Origin: Bacteroidota bacterium
GTDB lineage: Bacteria; Bacteroidota; Bacteroidia; Cytophagales; Microscillaceae
Length of the DNA: 49,549 nt
Direction: 5' to 3'
Assembly (NCBI GenBank): GCA_004292795.1
Contig: RDXI01000026.1
Coordinates: forward strand, 1-49,549
The first letter of the stretch is position 1; each line of letters opens with the position of its first letter. The translations under genes and the position numbers were made by a program. This document shows positions 17,131 through 24,412 of this stretch, one piece after another. A model generated the notes under the pieces. It worked only from the letters and a program-made list of their open reading frames with translations. It searched no databases and was not told the origin of the DNA.

Positions 17131-17736
17131 ATGCAAGCTACTATAGACGCACTCCTCGACTCGATTGCCGAAAAGGATTGGGGCATTGTGGAAACTTGCC
17201 TACCCCACGAAGCCGTACAAGGACTGAAGCAAGACCTTTTGCACAAACAAGCACAAGGACTGTTCAAACAAGCAGGAGTAGGCAAGGCAGGCGAGGCGCA
17301 AGTCCTCACGCAAATACGTGGCGATGAAACGCTTTGGTGGGACGAAAAAGTCCTTACCTCCTCCGAACAACTGTATCACGACTATATCAATACGCTTCAA
17401 ACGGCTTTGAATCAAGCCTTTTTCTTGGGACTTCGTGAGTTCGAATGTCATTATGCTTGCTACCCCGCAGGGGCTTTTTATCAAAAACATTTGGACAGCT
17501 TCCGCAAAAGCAATAGCCGTTTGATTTCGTGCATCTTGTACCTGAACGAAGATTGGCAAGCCGAGCATGGCGGGCAGTTGCGCATCTACAAGCCTGATAA
17601 TGAAGCCTTTGAAGATGTTTTGCCCACAGCAGGCAAGCTCGTTTGTATGCGAAGCGATACCGTTTGGCACGAAGTCTTGCCTGCCACACGCACCCGCTAC
17701 AGCGTTACGGGCTGGTTGCGTAGGCAAGAAATATAG
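17131..17736 (+). CDS. 2OG-Fe(II) oxygenase, prolyl-hydroxylase-like
   Basis: This 201-residue cytoplasmic protein has the double-stranded beta-helix oxygenase core. Iron ligands are H120-x-D122 in FYQKHLDSF and H180 in TVWHEVLP. The 2-oxoglutarate-binding Arg is probably R189 in TRTRYSVTGWLR. The spacing fits the prolyl 4-hydroxylase/EGLN-like group that hydroxylates proteins. The substrate is unknown. ATG 17131 is chosen because a promoter ends at 17110 and the longer open frame would begin within it. The gene stands alone. Confidence 0.9.
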   Translation: MQATIDALLDSIAEKDWGIVETCLPHEAVQGLKQDLLHKQAQGLFKQAGVGKAGEAQVLTQIRGDETLWWDEKVLTSSEQLYHDYINTLQTALNQAFFLGLREFECHYACYPAGAFYQKHLDSFRKSNSRLISCILYLNEDWQAEHGGQLRIYKPDNEAFEDVLPTAGKLVCMRSDTVWHEVLPATRTRYSVTGWLRRQEI

Positions 17737-17889
17737 TGTTTAAACTCATTCTAAATATACGTTTCACGCCCCTTTTGCGTTTACATTTTGCTTGTATTCC
17801 GTATTTATATACAAAGCAAAAGCAAACCTTTTACGCAAATTTGCGTCTAAAAGAATAAAAACAAGTTCATAACTAAATATCCAAAAACA
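17737..17889. promoter_or_regulatory. Spacer with hairpin and perfect palindrome ACGCAAATTTGCGT
   Basis: An imperfect stem TTTTGCTTGTAT / ATACAAAGCAAAA (about 17786-17825) may end the upstream transcript. The perfect 14-bp palindrome at 17833-17846 lies 44 bases before ATG 17890 and could be an operator. No TAnnTTTG box was found here. Confidence 0.5.
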
Positions 17890-18840
17890 ATGTTATCTAC
17901 CTTTATTGTATCCCTTTTAATAGGATTGACAATCCCTTCTGCTCCCCAAGTAGAAGCGGAAGAATTGTATCACGTGCTTTTTGTGCAAGGGCAAATCTTG
18001 AACAAAACGAGTGGGGCAATGTTACAGCGTGGCGATAAGCTAAAAGCTACTGATAAAGTGATTTTCAAAAGCAAAGACGCGAAGGCAGTAGTGATGAGCA
18101 ACGTAAGAGGTCGCTTTGTGATGAGCGCGAACCCCTCTAAAGTGGGAAGTGAATTAGCCGAAGTCGTTAGCAATATAGTTTCTCCCCTTAAAACCAACTC
18201 TAAACTTAGTACACGTGGCGGTGAAGTGGCAGGTGAGTCATCCGTAAAAGATTTCAAAGCACACTTTGGCAAAGCCGAAAACGGTGCATTGCCTGTTTAT
18301 CTTATCATGGGCGACAAATATGAGTTCAAAGTAGATAGAGGTACACTTGCTTTAGGGGCTGACGATGCCATAGCGGTAAAGTACAAACTTGCTAACGGCA
18401 CCAAAGGCACAAAAGGCTTGGGCGACAAAGGCGAAACGGGCAAGATGGCAATAGGCAAAGAAACTTTTGGTGGCAAAGTAGATGTAGCACAAATCACAGA
18501 GTTCCAATTCCATAAATGGAATAAAACTACTAAAAAAGTTGATGAGAACGTATTGGCTTCTTTCCGCCCTGTATTCATCAATACCGAAGATGTGAAGGCT
18601 TCTTTCAAAGAATACCTTGCTACAAACCCTGTTGATGAAACTTTGAAAAAATACATGGCAGGCGAGAAGGACTCAGTAGAAAGATTGGCGGCAATGTCTG
18701 AAGAGAACAAAAAAGTGGAACTTTTATTCTATTTCTTGAGCGAATTGTACGCCTCAAACGAAAATGGCGAAGTGAATGTAAACACTGTGAAAGTAGATTA
18801 TGATGTTTTGACAAAATTTGTGAAAGATAATAATCTATAA
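17890..18840 (+). CDS. Secreted protein of unknown function, possible FecR-like N-terminal domain
   Basis: This 316-residue protein has a cleavable signal peptide (LSTFIVSLLIGLTIPSAPQVEA). Residues about 28-75 (LYHVLFVQGQILNK...GDKLKATDKVIFKSKDAKAVV) resemble the small beta domain of FecR-like proteins, where a GD-L-x-x-D-x-V-x-F pattern is common; this is tentative. A Gly/Lys-rich stretch (NGTKGTKGLGDKGETGK) and an acidic helical C-terminus follow. It probably lies in the periplasm. It is followed by an intrinsic terminator and stands alone. Confidence 0.7.
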   Translation: MLSTFIVSLLIGLTIPSAPQVEAEELYHVLFVQGQILNKTSGAMLQRGDKLKATDKVIFKSKDAKAVVMSNVRGRFVMSANPSKVGSELAEVVSNIVSPLKTNSKLSTRGGEVAGESSVKDFKAHFGKAENGALPVYLIMGDKYEFKVDRGTLALGADDAIAVKYKLANGTKGTKGLGDKGETGKMAIGKETFGGKVDVAQITEFQFHKWNKTTKKVDENVLASFRPVFINTEDVKASFKEYLATNPVDETLKKYMAGEKDSVERLAAMSEENKKVELLFYFLSELYASNENGEVNVNTVKVDYDVLTKFVKDNNL

Positions 18841-18857
18841 TCGCTCCTTCCATAATA

Positions 18858-18889
18858 AGAGGCTATCCGAACAGGGTAGCCTCTTTTTT
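18858..18889 (+). terminator. Rho-independent terminator after the gene at 17890-18840
   Basis: The stem AGAGGCTATCC / GGGTAGCCTCT (one wobble pair) with loop GAACA is followed by a run of six T. It lies 18 bases after the stop codon. Confidence 0.9.
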
Positions 18890-18906
18890 GTACCCAAACG
18901 CTGGTA

Positions 18907-19467
18907 CTATTTCTTGCTTTTTTTGGTATTCACTACGCCATTTCGAAGACGCAACAGTTCATAGTTGGCTTGTTCGTGTTCGAGTTGGGTGGCTTTTTCG
19001 AAGGCATACAAGGCTTTGTCGAAATCTTCTGCTTCGTAGAGCAAAAGCCCCTTGTGATAAAATGCCTCTGCGTGTTGCTCTCGGCTGTACCAAATGGTTT
19101 TGTTTAACTCCTCCATTGCCCCTGCTGTATTGCCCAAATGTAGGCAAGCCAAAGCCTTGTGGTAATAAGTTTCAGGCAAGTTATAATCGATGTTCAGGGC
19201 TTTGTCGGCATAGAGAATGGTTTGGTGATATTCGCGCAGTGCCAAATGACATTCGGCTTTCAATGCCCAACAAAAAGCAGATTGTGGATTTTGGGATAAA
19301 ATTCCTTCTAAATTTTGCAGAACTGTAGTATAATCTTTGTTTTTGAGTAAATCAATTAGTTTTTGGTAGCGTTTTTTGTCGCGCATGGTAGGAGTGCGGT
19401 GATGCCCCAGCATCAACCGAATGGCAATATAGCCCACAAAAATAAATATGACAGATACGCCTTCCAT
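18907..19467 (-). CDS. TPR-repeat protein with N-terminal membrane anchor
   Basis: This 186-residue protein begins with one hydrophobic helix (GVSVIFIFVGYIAIRLML) and then has about three to four tetratricopeptide units between residues 45 and 170 (for example FCWALKAECHLALREYHQTI and AEAFYHKGLLLYEAEDFDKA). Such proteins are membrane-anchored scaffolds for protein assemblies; the partner is unknown. The C-terminus is basic (NTKKSKK). It is convergent with the secreted protein gene and separated from it by that gene's terminator. Confidence 0.82.
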   Translation of the reverse strand: MEGVSVIFIFVGYIAIRLMLGHHRTPTMRDKKRYQKLIDLLKNKDYTTVLQNLEGILSQNPQSAFCWALKAECHLALREYHQTILYADKALNIDYNLPETYYHKALACLHLGNTAGAMEELNKTIWYSREQHAEAFYHKGLLLYEAEDFDKALYAFEKATQLEHEQANYELLRLRNGVVNTKKSKK

Positions 19468-19574
19468 GTTCGTATAACACGCTATAAGGTACTAAAGTTT
19501 AACTTTTTCATACAACGCTGTATTTTTATTTTTAGTCGCAGGCAAGGCATACTTTCCTACTTTCTTTTGCGCCA

Positions 19575-19883
19575 TCATGGTTGTGCTTGTGGCAAGATTA
19601 TTTCCTCGACCAAAAAAACAGGGCGTTTGCGCGAAGCGTCCAAAGTGCGCCAAAGATATTCGGCTATGATGGTCGTTTGCGCAAAACCCATTGTCAAGAT
19701 TTGCAAGAAAATAGACGAATTTGCCTCTATGTTTTCGTTTGTGCAACCATACAAATTGACGAATTTAAATATTTTCACGTCCTCGCCTACCTGCTCATTG
19801 TGGAACGATTGGCGGTCATTTTCTATGTCCAATGTTTTCACAACACGGTTTTTGGTTTTTTCTGTAGGTGTTTGATTTATCAA
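19575..19883 (-). pseudogene. Mosaic relic: acyltransferase N-terminus joined to two pieces of a GT2 glycosyltransferase
   Basis: The 102-codon open frame is a patchwork. Residues 19-47 (LDIENDRQSFHNEQVGEDVK...FVNLYGC) match the N-terminus of the hexapeptide acyltransferase at 37983. Residues 51-71 (NIEANSSIFLQILTMGFAQT) match the inside of the GT2 at 40314, and residues 73-95 (IAEYLWRTLDASRKRPVFL) match its C-terminus. Two deletions, about 2.7 kb and about 0.27 kb in the modern gene order, would produce it and have kept the frame. It is a scar of an earlier island like that at 36.6-47.2 kb. It lies just downstream of the DUF4266 gene on the same strand. Whether it is expressed is unknown. 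Confidence 0.85.
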
Positions 19884-19889
19884 ATACTG

Positions 19890-20099
19890 TTAATTACACC
19901 CGCAACCTCCGCTTGATTTGGGTGTTCCTGCGGGAGTCGCGCCTTGCCTGATGGAGTGAATGTATTGCGTGTATTGTTTGCCCGCATCTGCGCCCATTTG
20001 CATTTCGCTGTCGTTGATGTATTGGCGTTGATAGGGTTTTACGGCAGTGCAAGCCCCCAAACACGAGGCTATCAACACGCTATAGAGGCACTTTTTCAT
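19890..20099 (-). CDS. DUF4266 domain small lipoprotein
   Basis: This 69-residue protein starts MKKCLYSVLIASCLGACTAV, a lipoprotein signal with the lipobox Cys near residue 17. It ends in the Gly/Cys-rich GGCGCN. The central VKPYQRQYINDSEMQMG is the hallmark of the DUF4266 family. Relatives are usually encoded with a thioredoxin-like protein, an ApbE FMN transferase and a DUF3570 outer-membrane protein. Here the first two are present and overlap, but DUF3570 is absent and the mosaic relic follows instead. ATG 20099 overlaps the ApbE gene by 20 bases; the longer frame from 20138 has no sensible signal sequence. Confidence 0.88.
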   Translation of the reverse strand: MKKCLYSVLIASCLGACTAVKPYQRQYINDSEMQMGADAGKQYTQYIHSIRQGATPAGTPKSSGGCGCN

Positions 20100-21015
20100 A
20101 CTTGATTTTTTGGGAAAAATGGATTTGGTCGTTTTCATCTATAATAATGCAATGCGTTTGCGGTAATTGATTGACAAAGTGCATACCAAGTTGCACGCCT
20201 TTCACATATACAGCCGTAGCCAACGCATCGGATAGTTCTGCACTTGGCGAAAACACCGAAACGCTTTTGATGCCTGTAATAGGCAAGCCATTATGCGGGT
20301 TCAGGTTGTGCGAATATCGTTTTCCTTGCCAAACAAAATGCTGTTCATAATCGCCTGATGTTGCCACCGCGCTATTTTCCAATGGCACATACAACAAGGC
20401 TTCGGCAGGGTTTTGTGGGTTCGCAATGGCAACTTTCCACGCGGTTTCGTCTGCATTTTTGCCCCACACATTCAAATCTCCGCTTGCATTCACAAAACCC
20501 GCTTGCACGCCTAAGCGTTGCCAAACTTGCTTTACTTTGTCCGAAGCATAGCCCTTGCCTACCGCCGCCAAACTTATGCGAGTCTGTGGGTGGACAAATT
20601 GTATGGTTTGATGCGTAGCAGAAAGTTCTATTTTCTGAAAACCTACCGCTTGAAGTGTTGCTTTTAACCTTGCCTGCGAGGGCATAGCAAAAGCCTGATT
20701 TTTGAATTGATACAACGCCTTCAAGGGTTTGGTCGTGATGTCAAAATCGCCTTCGGTAAGTTCGGAAAGGTGCAAACAACGTTGCAACAATTCAAAACAC
20801 TCCTCTTGCAACGCTACAGGTTGTTCGTAAGCCTTTTGATTGATGAGCGAAAGGGCAGAAGTAGGCAAGAATTCCGAAAACAATGCCTCGATGCGTTGTA
20901 TTTCTGCTATGCCTATTTCGAGCAAATCTGCACCTTGCCTTTCCTGCTCGGCTACCACGCCCAACGTAAAAGCAGAACCCATTAACTTTTGTTGGGTTTG
21001 AAACAAGCGGTTCAT
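20080..21015 (-). CDS. apbE: FAD:protein FMN transferase (ApbE family)
   Basis: This 311-residue enzyme transfers FMN from FAD onto Thr/Ser of target flavoproteins. Characteristic stretches are ISLAAVGKGYASDKV, NASGDLNVWG, TSGDYEQHFVWQGKRYSHNLNPHNG and LSDALATAVYVKG, the last carrying metal-binding Asp and Thr. The usual HIIDPxTG loop reads HNLNPHNG, an unusual variant. No signal peptide is visible, although many relatives are periplasmic. It overlaps the thioredoxin gene by four bases (ATGA) and the DUF4266 gene by 20, so the three form one tightly coupled operon. No obvious FMN-accepting protein is nearby. Confidence 0.92.
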   Translation of the reverse strand: MNRLFQTQQKLMGSAFTLGVVAEQERQGADLLEIGIAEIQRIEALFSEFLPTSALSLINQKAYEQPVALQEECFELLQRCLHLSELTEGDFDITTKPLKALYQFKNQAFAMPSQARLKATLQAVGFQKIELSATHQTIQFVHPQTRISLAAVGKGYASDKVKQVWQRLGVQAGFVNASGDLNVWGKNADETAWKVAIANPQNPAEALLYVPLENSAVATSGDYEQHFVWQGKRYSHNLNPHNGLPITGIKSVSVFSPSAELSDALATAVYVKGVQLGMHFVNQLPQTHCIIIDENDQIHFSQKIKYEKVPL

Positions 21016-21410
21016 TTGAGTTGCGTCAAGGTGTTTTGAAGCATTTGGGTAAACTCGCCTACAGACTCGTTTTGGTAGGCAAGGCGCGTATAGGCAAGCC
21101 CTTCTATTTTTTCTAACACAAGGGTAGGATACACGCCCTCAAACGCAAATTTTTCCGCGATTTTCGCATTGATTTCGCGCTGTTCTTTCGATAGTTTTTT
21201 CCTTTGCGGAAAGTCCACCATGACCAATTCTATTTGTTGCGAAAGCAAAAAATCTTGAAAAGTGGGCTGAGTCAAAACATTTTTATCCAATCGTTTGCAG
21301 TTCGTACACCAATCTGAACCCTCAAACACATACAGTTTGTAGCGGGTAGGCAAGGCGGGTGTAGGCGCGTGCAACAGCACGACTAACAAAAGGCTTGCGA
21401 GTAGTTTCAT
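21012..21410 (-). CDS. Exported thioredoxin-fold protein
   Basis: This 132-residue protein has a signal peptide (MKLLASLLLVVLLHAPTPA) and a thioredoxin-like domain. Its redox motif is WC35TNC38KRL and its cis-proline lies in VYPTLVL. The GSDWCTNCKRLDKNV start is typical of the DUF899/thioredoxin_7-like periplasmic reductases found beside ApbE and DUF4266. It is the first gene of the operon and probably serves the other two in the periplasm, for example by reducing Cys residues; that role is inferred from context. Confidence 0.9.
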   Translation of the reverse strand: MKLLASLLLVVLLHAPTPALPTRYKLYVFEGSDWCTNCKRLDKNVLTQPTFQDFLLSQQIELVMVDFPQRKKLSKEQREINAKIAEKFAFEGVYPTLVLEKIEGLAYTRLAYQNESVGEFTQMLQNTLTQLK

Positions 21411-21554
21411 ACATCAATAAGCTGGTTTTTCATAGCAAAGGTATAAATTTTATGACGATTTGCAAAATGTGATGAAGACTTCGCCCAAACCAAAAACGTT
21501 TTTTTGGGAAATATACCTACACAAGCTAAAAAATCGTTTTATTTGCAAAACCTT

Positions 21555-22025
21555 ATGGAAACATTGGTTATTGAAAATACTTACGAAATAGAACCTCATA
21601 AGCCTATGCCAAGTAAAAAACACGCTTACGTGCAGACGCACATCATCATTGAGTTTGCCAAAAAATACGAACCTGACTACGTTCTTTTTTCAGGACTTAC
21701 CTTGCGTCTGCCCAATTCTTTTCAAGATTATGTGCCAAACCTTGCTGTTTATGAGGTAGGCAAGTTGTCCATGACAGAGGAAGAAGCACAAGTTACTGAA
21801 GTACCACTTGCTGTAGTAGAGATTGCCTCGCAAGGTTTAGAAGAAATGATAGCCAAGATAAATCAATATTTTGCGTTGGGTGTGCGTTCCGTTTGGTTAG
21901 TCTTGCCTACCTTCAAAAATATTTATGTTTACACTGCGCCACAAACGTATGAAGTGTACCGTGACACACAAATTTTGAAAGATACTGTTTTGAATGTAGA
22001 AATTGACTTGAGCAAGGTTTTTTAA
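21555..22025 (+). CDS. Uma2-family (DUF820) restriction-endonuclease-fold protein
   Basis: This 156-residue protein fits the Uma2/DUF820 family, with LRLPNSFQDYVPNLAVYE (about residues 50-67), VPLAVVEIASQGLEEMIAKI (83-102) and a YFALGVRSVWLVLP strand. The family's conserved Asp in PDl is Asn here (N62), and the ESxx part of the motif is reduced to EIAS, so it may be catalytically dead. Length is slightly under the usual 180-190. ATG 21555 is used because the longer frame extends into leader DNA. The family is common and often multicopy in Bacteroidota and cyanobacteria; its role is uncertain. Confidence 0.82.
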   Translation: METLVIENTYEIEPHKPMPSKKHAYVQTHIIIEFAKKYEPDYVLFSGLTLRLPNSFQDYVPNLAVYEVGKLSMTEEEAQVTEVPLAVVEIASQGLEEMIAKINQYFALGVRSVWLVLPTFKNIYVYTAPQTYEVYRDTQILKDTVLNVEIDLSKVF

Positions 22026-22059
22026 TTTTTAACCTAAGTTGTGTGTTACCCAAAACAGT

Positions 22060-22205
22060 AGCCCCAGCGGGGCGTAATCTTTGTAGAAATATATTATTCA
22101 GTAATCGAGAAAGCCCCAGCGGGGCGATATCTTGAAGATGTCGCCCCGCTGGGGCTTCTATGTTGGGCTATTGTTGGCTACAAAGATGTCGCCCCGCTGG
22201 GGCTA
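22060..22205. repeat. Cluster of four AGCCCCAGCGGGGC hairpin repeats
   Basis: Copies lie at 22060-22074 and 22112-22127 (forward) and at 22141-22157 and 22189-22205 (reverse). Each is a short palindrome (GCCCC-AGC-GGGGC), and opposite copies can also pair with each other. The outer pair extends through CTTTGTAG / CTACAAAG. The last copy provides the TAG stop codon of the peptidase gene at 22203-23003. Confidence 0.92.
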
Positions 22206-23003
22206 ATGCGTATAATAGGCGTGTTGCAAGTTGAAAATACCTTGCTCGTCGAGGGCATCTATGCGCACAGTGTCTAAGGCGTGTGCAATAGCTAATGTCT
22301 TGCCTGTAGGCAAGGACGTATCGAAGGCAAGAGCATCTTTTGCGTTCAAGACCATACCCACATGAATTACGCGCCCATCGCGTTGAAAAAAAGCCAAATC
22401 GCCTGTAGTTGCCTCTGCCAAAGGGCGAGCAATGCCTTGCATGGCTTGTTGATAAGCGTCCCTATCAAGGCGTATGCCTACAGCTTTGTAAAGATTTTGG
22501 GTAAAACCCGAACAATCAATGCCTAAAGGCGTTCTTCCGCCCCACAAGTAAGGCGCGTTCAGATACGCCACAATGCCTTGTAGCCACGTTGTTTTGGGAT
22601 TAGTAGGCTTGCCTACTTGGGCTTTCGTGAGGCAAACCGCATTTTGTTTGTCCAAATCAAGCAATTTTTTATCCCAAAAAGGCAAGGTAGCACTGTAGGG
22701 AATGAGCGTTGGGTGGCGTTGTGTTTGCAAAGTAGCCTTGCCTATAGGTTCAGTCATCACGGCATGAACGCCCAACCGATAGCGCACAAAATAGGCTTCG
22801 CTAATAGTATAATGCGACAAGGCACTTATCCAGCCTTTGTAGCCGTCCCATTCGCTTTCTATGTAGAGCCACTTGCCGTTTTCGTGCAGGCGCAACGCTG
22901 TATAAAGTTCGCCAAAAAGCAACTGATTGCAAAGCTCGCTTTTATCGCTTGGCTCGGTGCGCATACTTAGCGCGGACAGGGTACAAATACCAAAAGAGTG
23001 CAT
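22203..23003 (-). CDS. C40 family (NlpC/P60) peptidase with SH3-like N-terminal domains
   Basis: This 266-residue protein resembles gamma-D-glutamyl-L-diamino-acid endopeptidases of the YkfC / dipeptidyl-peptidase VI type, which trim peptidoglycan peptides. Two SH3-like modules fill residues 1-120 (SALSMRTEPSDKSEL..., WDGYKGWISAL). The catalytic domain has C164 in GIDCSGF, H214 in VIHVGMVL and a third polar residue H241 in IAHALDTVRID. No signal peptide is seen, which fits recycling of imported muropeptides in the cytoplasm. The stop codon lies inside a hairpin repeat. Confidence 0.9.
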   Translation of the reverse strand: MHSFGICTLSALSMRTEPSDKSELCNQLLFGELYTALRLHENGKWLYIESEWDGYKGWISALSHYTISEAYFVRYRLGVHAVMTEPIGKATLQTQRHPTLIPYSATLPFWDKKLLDLDKQNAVCLTKAQVGKPTNPKTTWLQGIVAYLNAPYLWGGRTPLGIDCSGFTQNLYKAVGIRLDRDAYQQAMQGIARPLAEATTGDLAFFQRDGRVIHVGMVLNAKDALAFDTSLPTGKTLAIAHALDTVRIDALDEQGIFNLQHAYYTH

Positions 23004-23054
23004 ATTTCAAAGTTTGGTGCAAATATCTGAAAAAAACGTATCTTGCACGCTGTT

Positions 23055-23453
23055 ATGATAATAGAACATATAGCCATTTGGACAAATCAATTAGAAGCGA
23101 TGCGCGATTATTATGTGCGTTTCTTTGGAGGCAAGCCCAACGAAAAATATACGAACCCGACTACAGGGTTTGAGAGTTTTTTTCTTACCTTCGAATCGGG
23201 AGCAAGGTTAGAACTTATGCGCAAGCCTCGCCTACCCGACAACCAAAACGACACCATAGAGGCGCAACATTTGGGCATTATTCACATAGCCTTTGCCCTA
23301 CAGACCAAAGCCGAAGTAGATGCCAAAGCAGGCGAGCTACAATCGGCAGGCTATCGCATCTTACGCGCCCCACGCACTACAGGCGATGGCTACTATGAGT
23401 TCGAAACCCTTGACCCCGACAACAATCGGTTAGAAGTTACGGCACTTTCCTAA
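23055..23453 (+). CDS. VOC family protein (glyoxalase/bleomycin-resistance fold)
   Basis: This 132-residue protein keeps the four metal ligands of glyoxalase I-like enzymes at the expected places: H5 (IEHIAIW), E53 (RLELM), H77 (GIIHIAF) and E127 (RLEVTA). It also has the paired beta-alpha-beta-beta-beta layout. Close relatives are annotated as glyoxalase or lactoylglutathione-lyase-like, but without a glutathione pathway in view the substrate is open. ATG 23055 is preferred over the TTG at 23043. It diverges from the C40 gene over a 51-base spacer. Confidence 0.88.
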   Translation: MIIEHIAIWTNQLEAMRDYYVRFFGGKPNEKYTNPTTGFESFFLTFESGARLELMRKPRLPDNQNDTIEAQHLGIIHIAFALQTKAEVDAKAGELQSAGYRILRAPRTTGDGYYEFETLDPDNNRLEVTALS

Positions 23454-23467
23454 AAAACTACAGGCAG

Positions 23468-23500
23468 TTTGTCGATAATTCAAAAAAAACAATACATTTG
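23468..23500 (+). promoter_or_regulatory. Promoter of the esterase gene
   Basis: TTTG at 23468-23471 and TACATTTG at 23493-23500 are separated by 21 bases. ATG 23525 follows 24 bases later. Confidence 0.75.
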
Positions 23501-23524
23501 CAACGACTAATCCCCCTATTTTTT

Positions 23525-24256
23525 ATGAACAGAGAAATACACAGCTGGTGGAGTCCTCGCCTGCACCGCGATATGGAGATTGTAGTGTACGGACACTATG
23601 GACAGGCTCTTTTGCTCTTGCCTACTGCGGCGGCTGACTACCTTGAGTATGAGCGTTTTCTATTGATTGATAAACTTCGCCCTCTTATCGAAGCAGGCAA
23701 GTTCAAGGTATTTTCTATCAACAGCATCAATTCTGAAAGCTGGTTGAACCGCAAAATGCACCCACGCGATAAGTCTATTCGCCATGTGATGTTCAATGAA
23801 TATGTGTATGAGGAGGTCGTGCCTTTCATTTTCAATCATTGTCAAAGCCGTGTGCCTATCATCACATCAGGGGCTTCGTTTGGGGCTTTGCACAGCGCGA
23901 ACTTGTTTTTCAAACGCCCCGACCTTATTCATGGCGTGGTGGCTATGAGTGGCGTGTATGACCTTGGGCAATACACTGATGGTTATTGGGACGATGACTG
24001 TTATTTCAACTCACCCGAAGCGTATCTATACAATATGCCCGAAGGAGCGCATTTGGACGCATTGCGTAGCTATCGCCCTATTCATATCTTGTCTGGTCAG
24101 GGCGATTATGAAGCTCCCGAAGCCTCTCGCCGTTTCTCCGCCCTCTTGAATTTGAAAGGTATTCCCCATGATTTGGACGTTTGGGGCTATGATATGCCTC
24201 ACGACTGGGATACTTGGCGCAAAATGTTGCCGTATGTCCTTTCGGCTAAGTTTTAA
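23525..24256 (+). CDS. Alpha/beta-hydrolase esterase (COG4947-like)
   Basis: This 243-residue soluble protein has a complete hydrolase triad: S118 in the nucleophile elbow TSGASFGALHS, D194 in GQGDYEAPEAS and H226 in DMPHDWDTW. The start MNREIHSWWSPRLHRDMEIVVYG is typical of the esterase family grouped as COG4947. The substrate is unknown. ATG 23525 is chosen because the promoter box ends at 23500. It is a single gene, followed by a low-complexity tract. Confidence 0.88.
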   Translation: MNREIHSWWSPRLHRDMEIVVYGHYGQALLLLPTAAADYLEYERFLLIDKLRPLIEAGKFKVFSINSINSESWLNRKMHPRDKSIRHVMFNEYVYEEVVPFIFNHCQSRVPIITSGASFGALHSANLFFKRPDLIHGVVAMSGVYDLGQYTDGYWDDDCYFNSPEAYLYNMPEGAHLDALRSYRPIHILSGQGDYEAPEASRRFSALLNLKGIPHDLDVWGYDMPHDWDTWRKMLPYVLSAKF

Positions 24257-24412
24257 TTGTTAGTTGTTGGTTGTTTGATGTTAGTTGTTAGTATTTTGGT
24301 ATTAGAGATTGGGATATAGCCACTCTCAAAAATAAATTCCACTGTTCCCTAAAATCCAACAACTAACATCTACCCTCCAACATCTAAAACCCAATTATCA
24401 ATTCCTTTCTTT
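24257..24412. repeat. Low-complexity spacer with complementary ends
   Basis: The left end (24257-24300) is made of TTAGTTGTTGG-like units and the right end (24355-24390) of CCAACAACTAACATC-like units, so the two can fold back on each other around a 55-base middle. No gene is seen. Confidence 0.75.

Noticed and set aside
21450-21641. Minus-strand open frame of 63 codons upstream of the Uma2-like gene
   Set aside because: It overlaps the Uma2-like start, has a random-looking sequence and no promoter.
22060-22205. Possible CRISPR array
   Set aside because: The four GCCCC-AGC-GGGGC units alternate in orientation, have unequal spacing and lack constant-length spacers; no cas genes are near.
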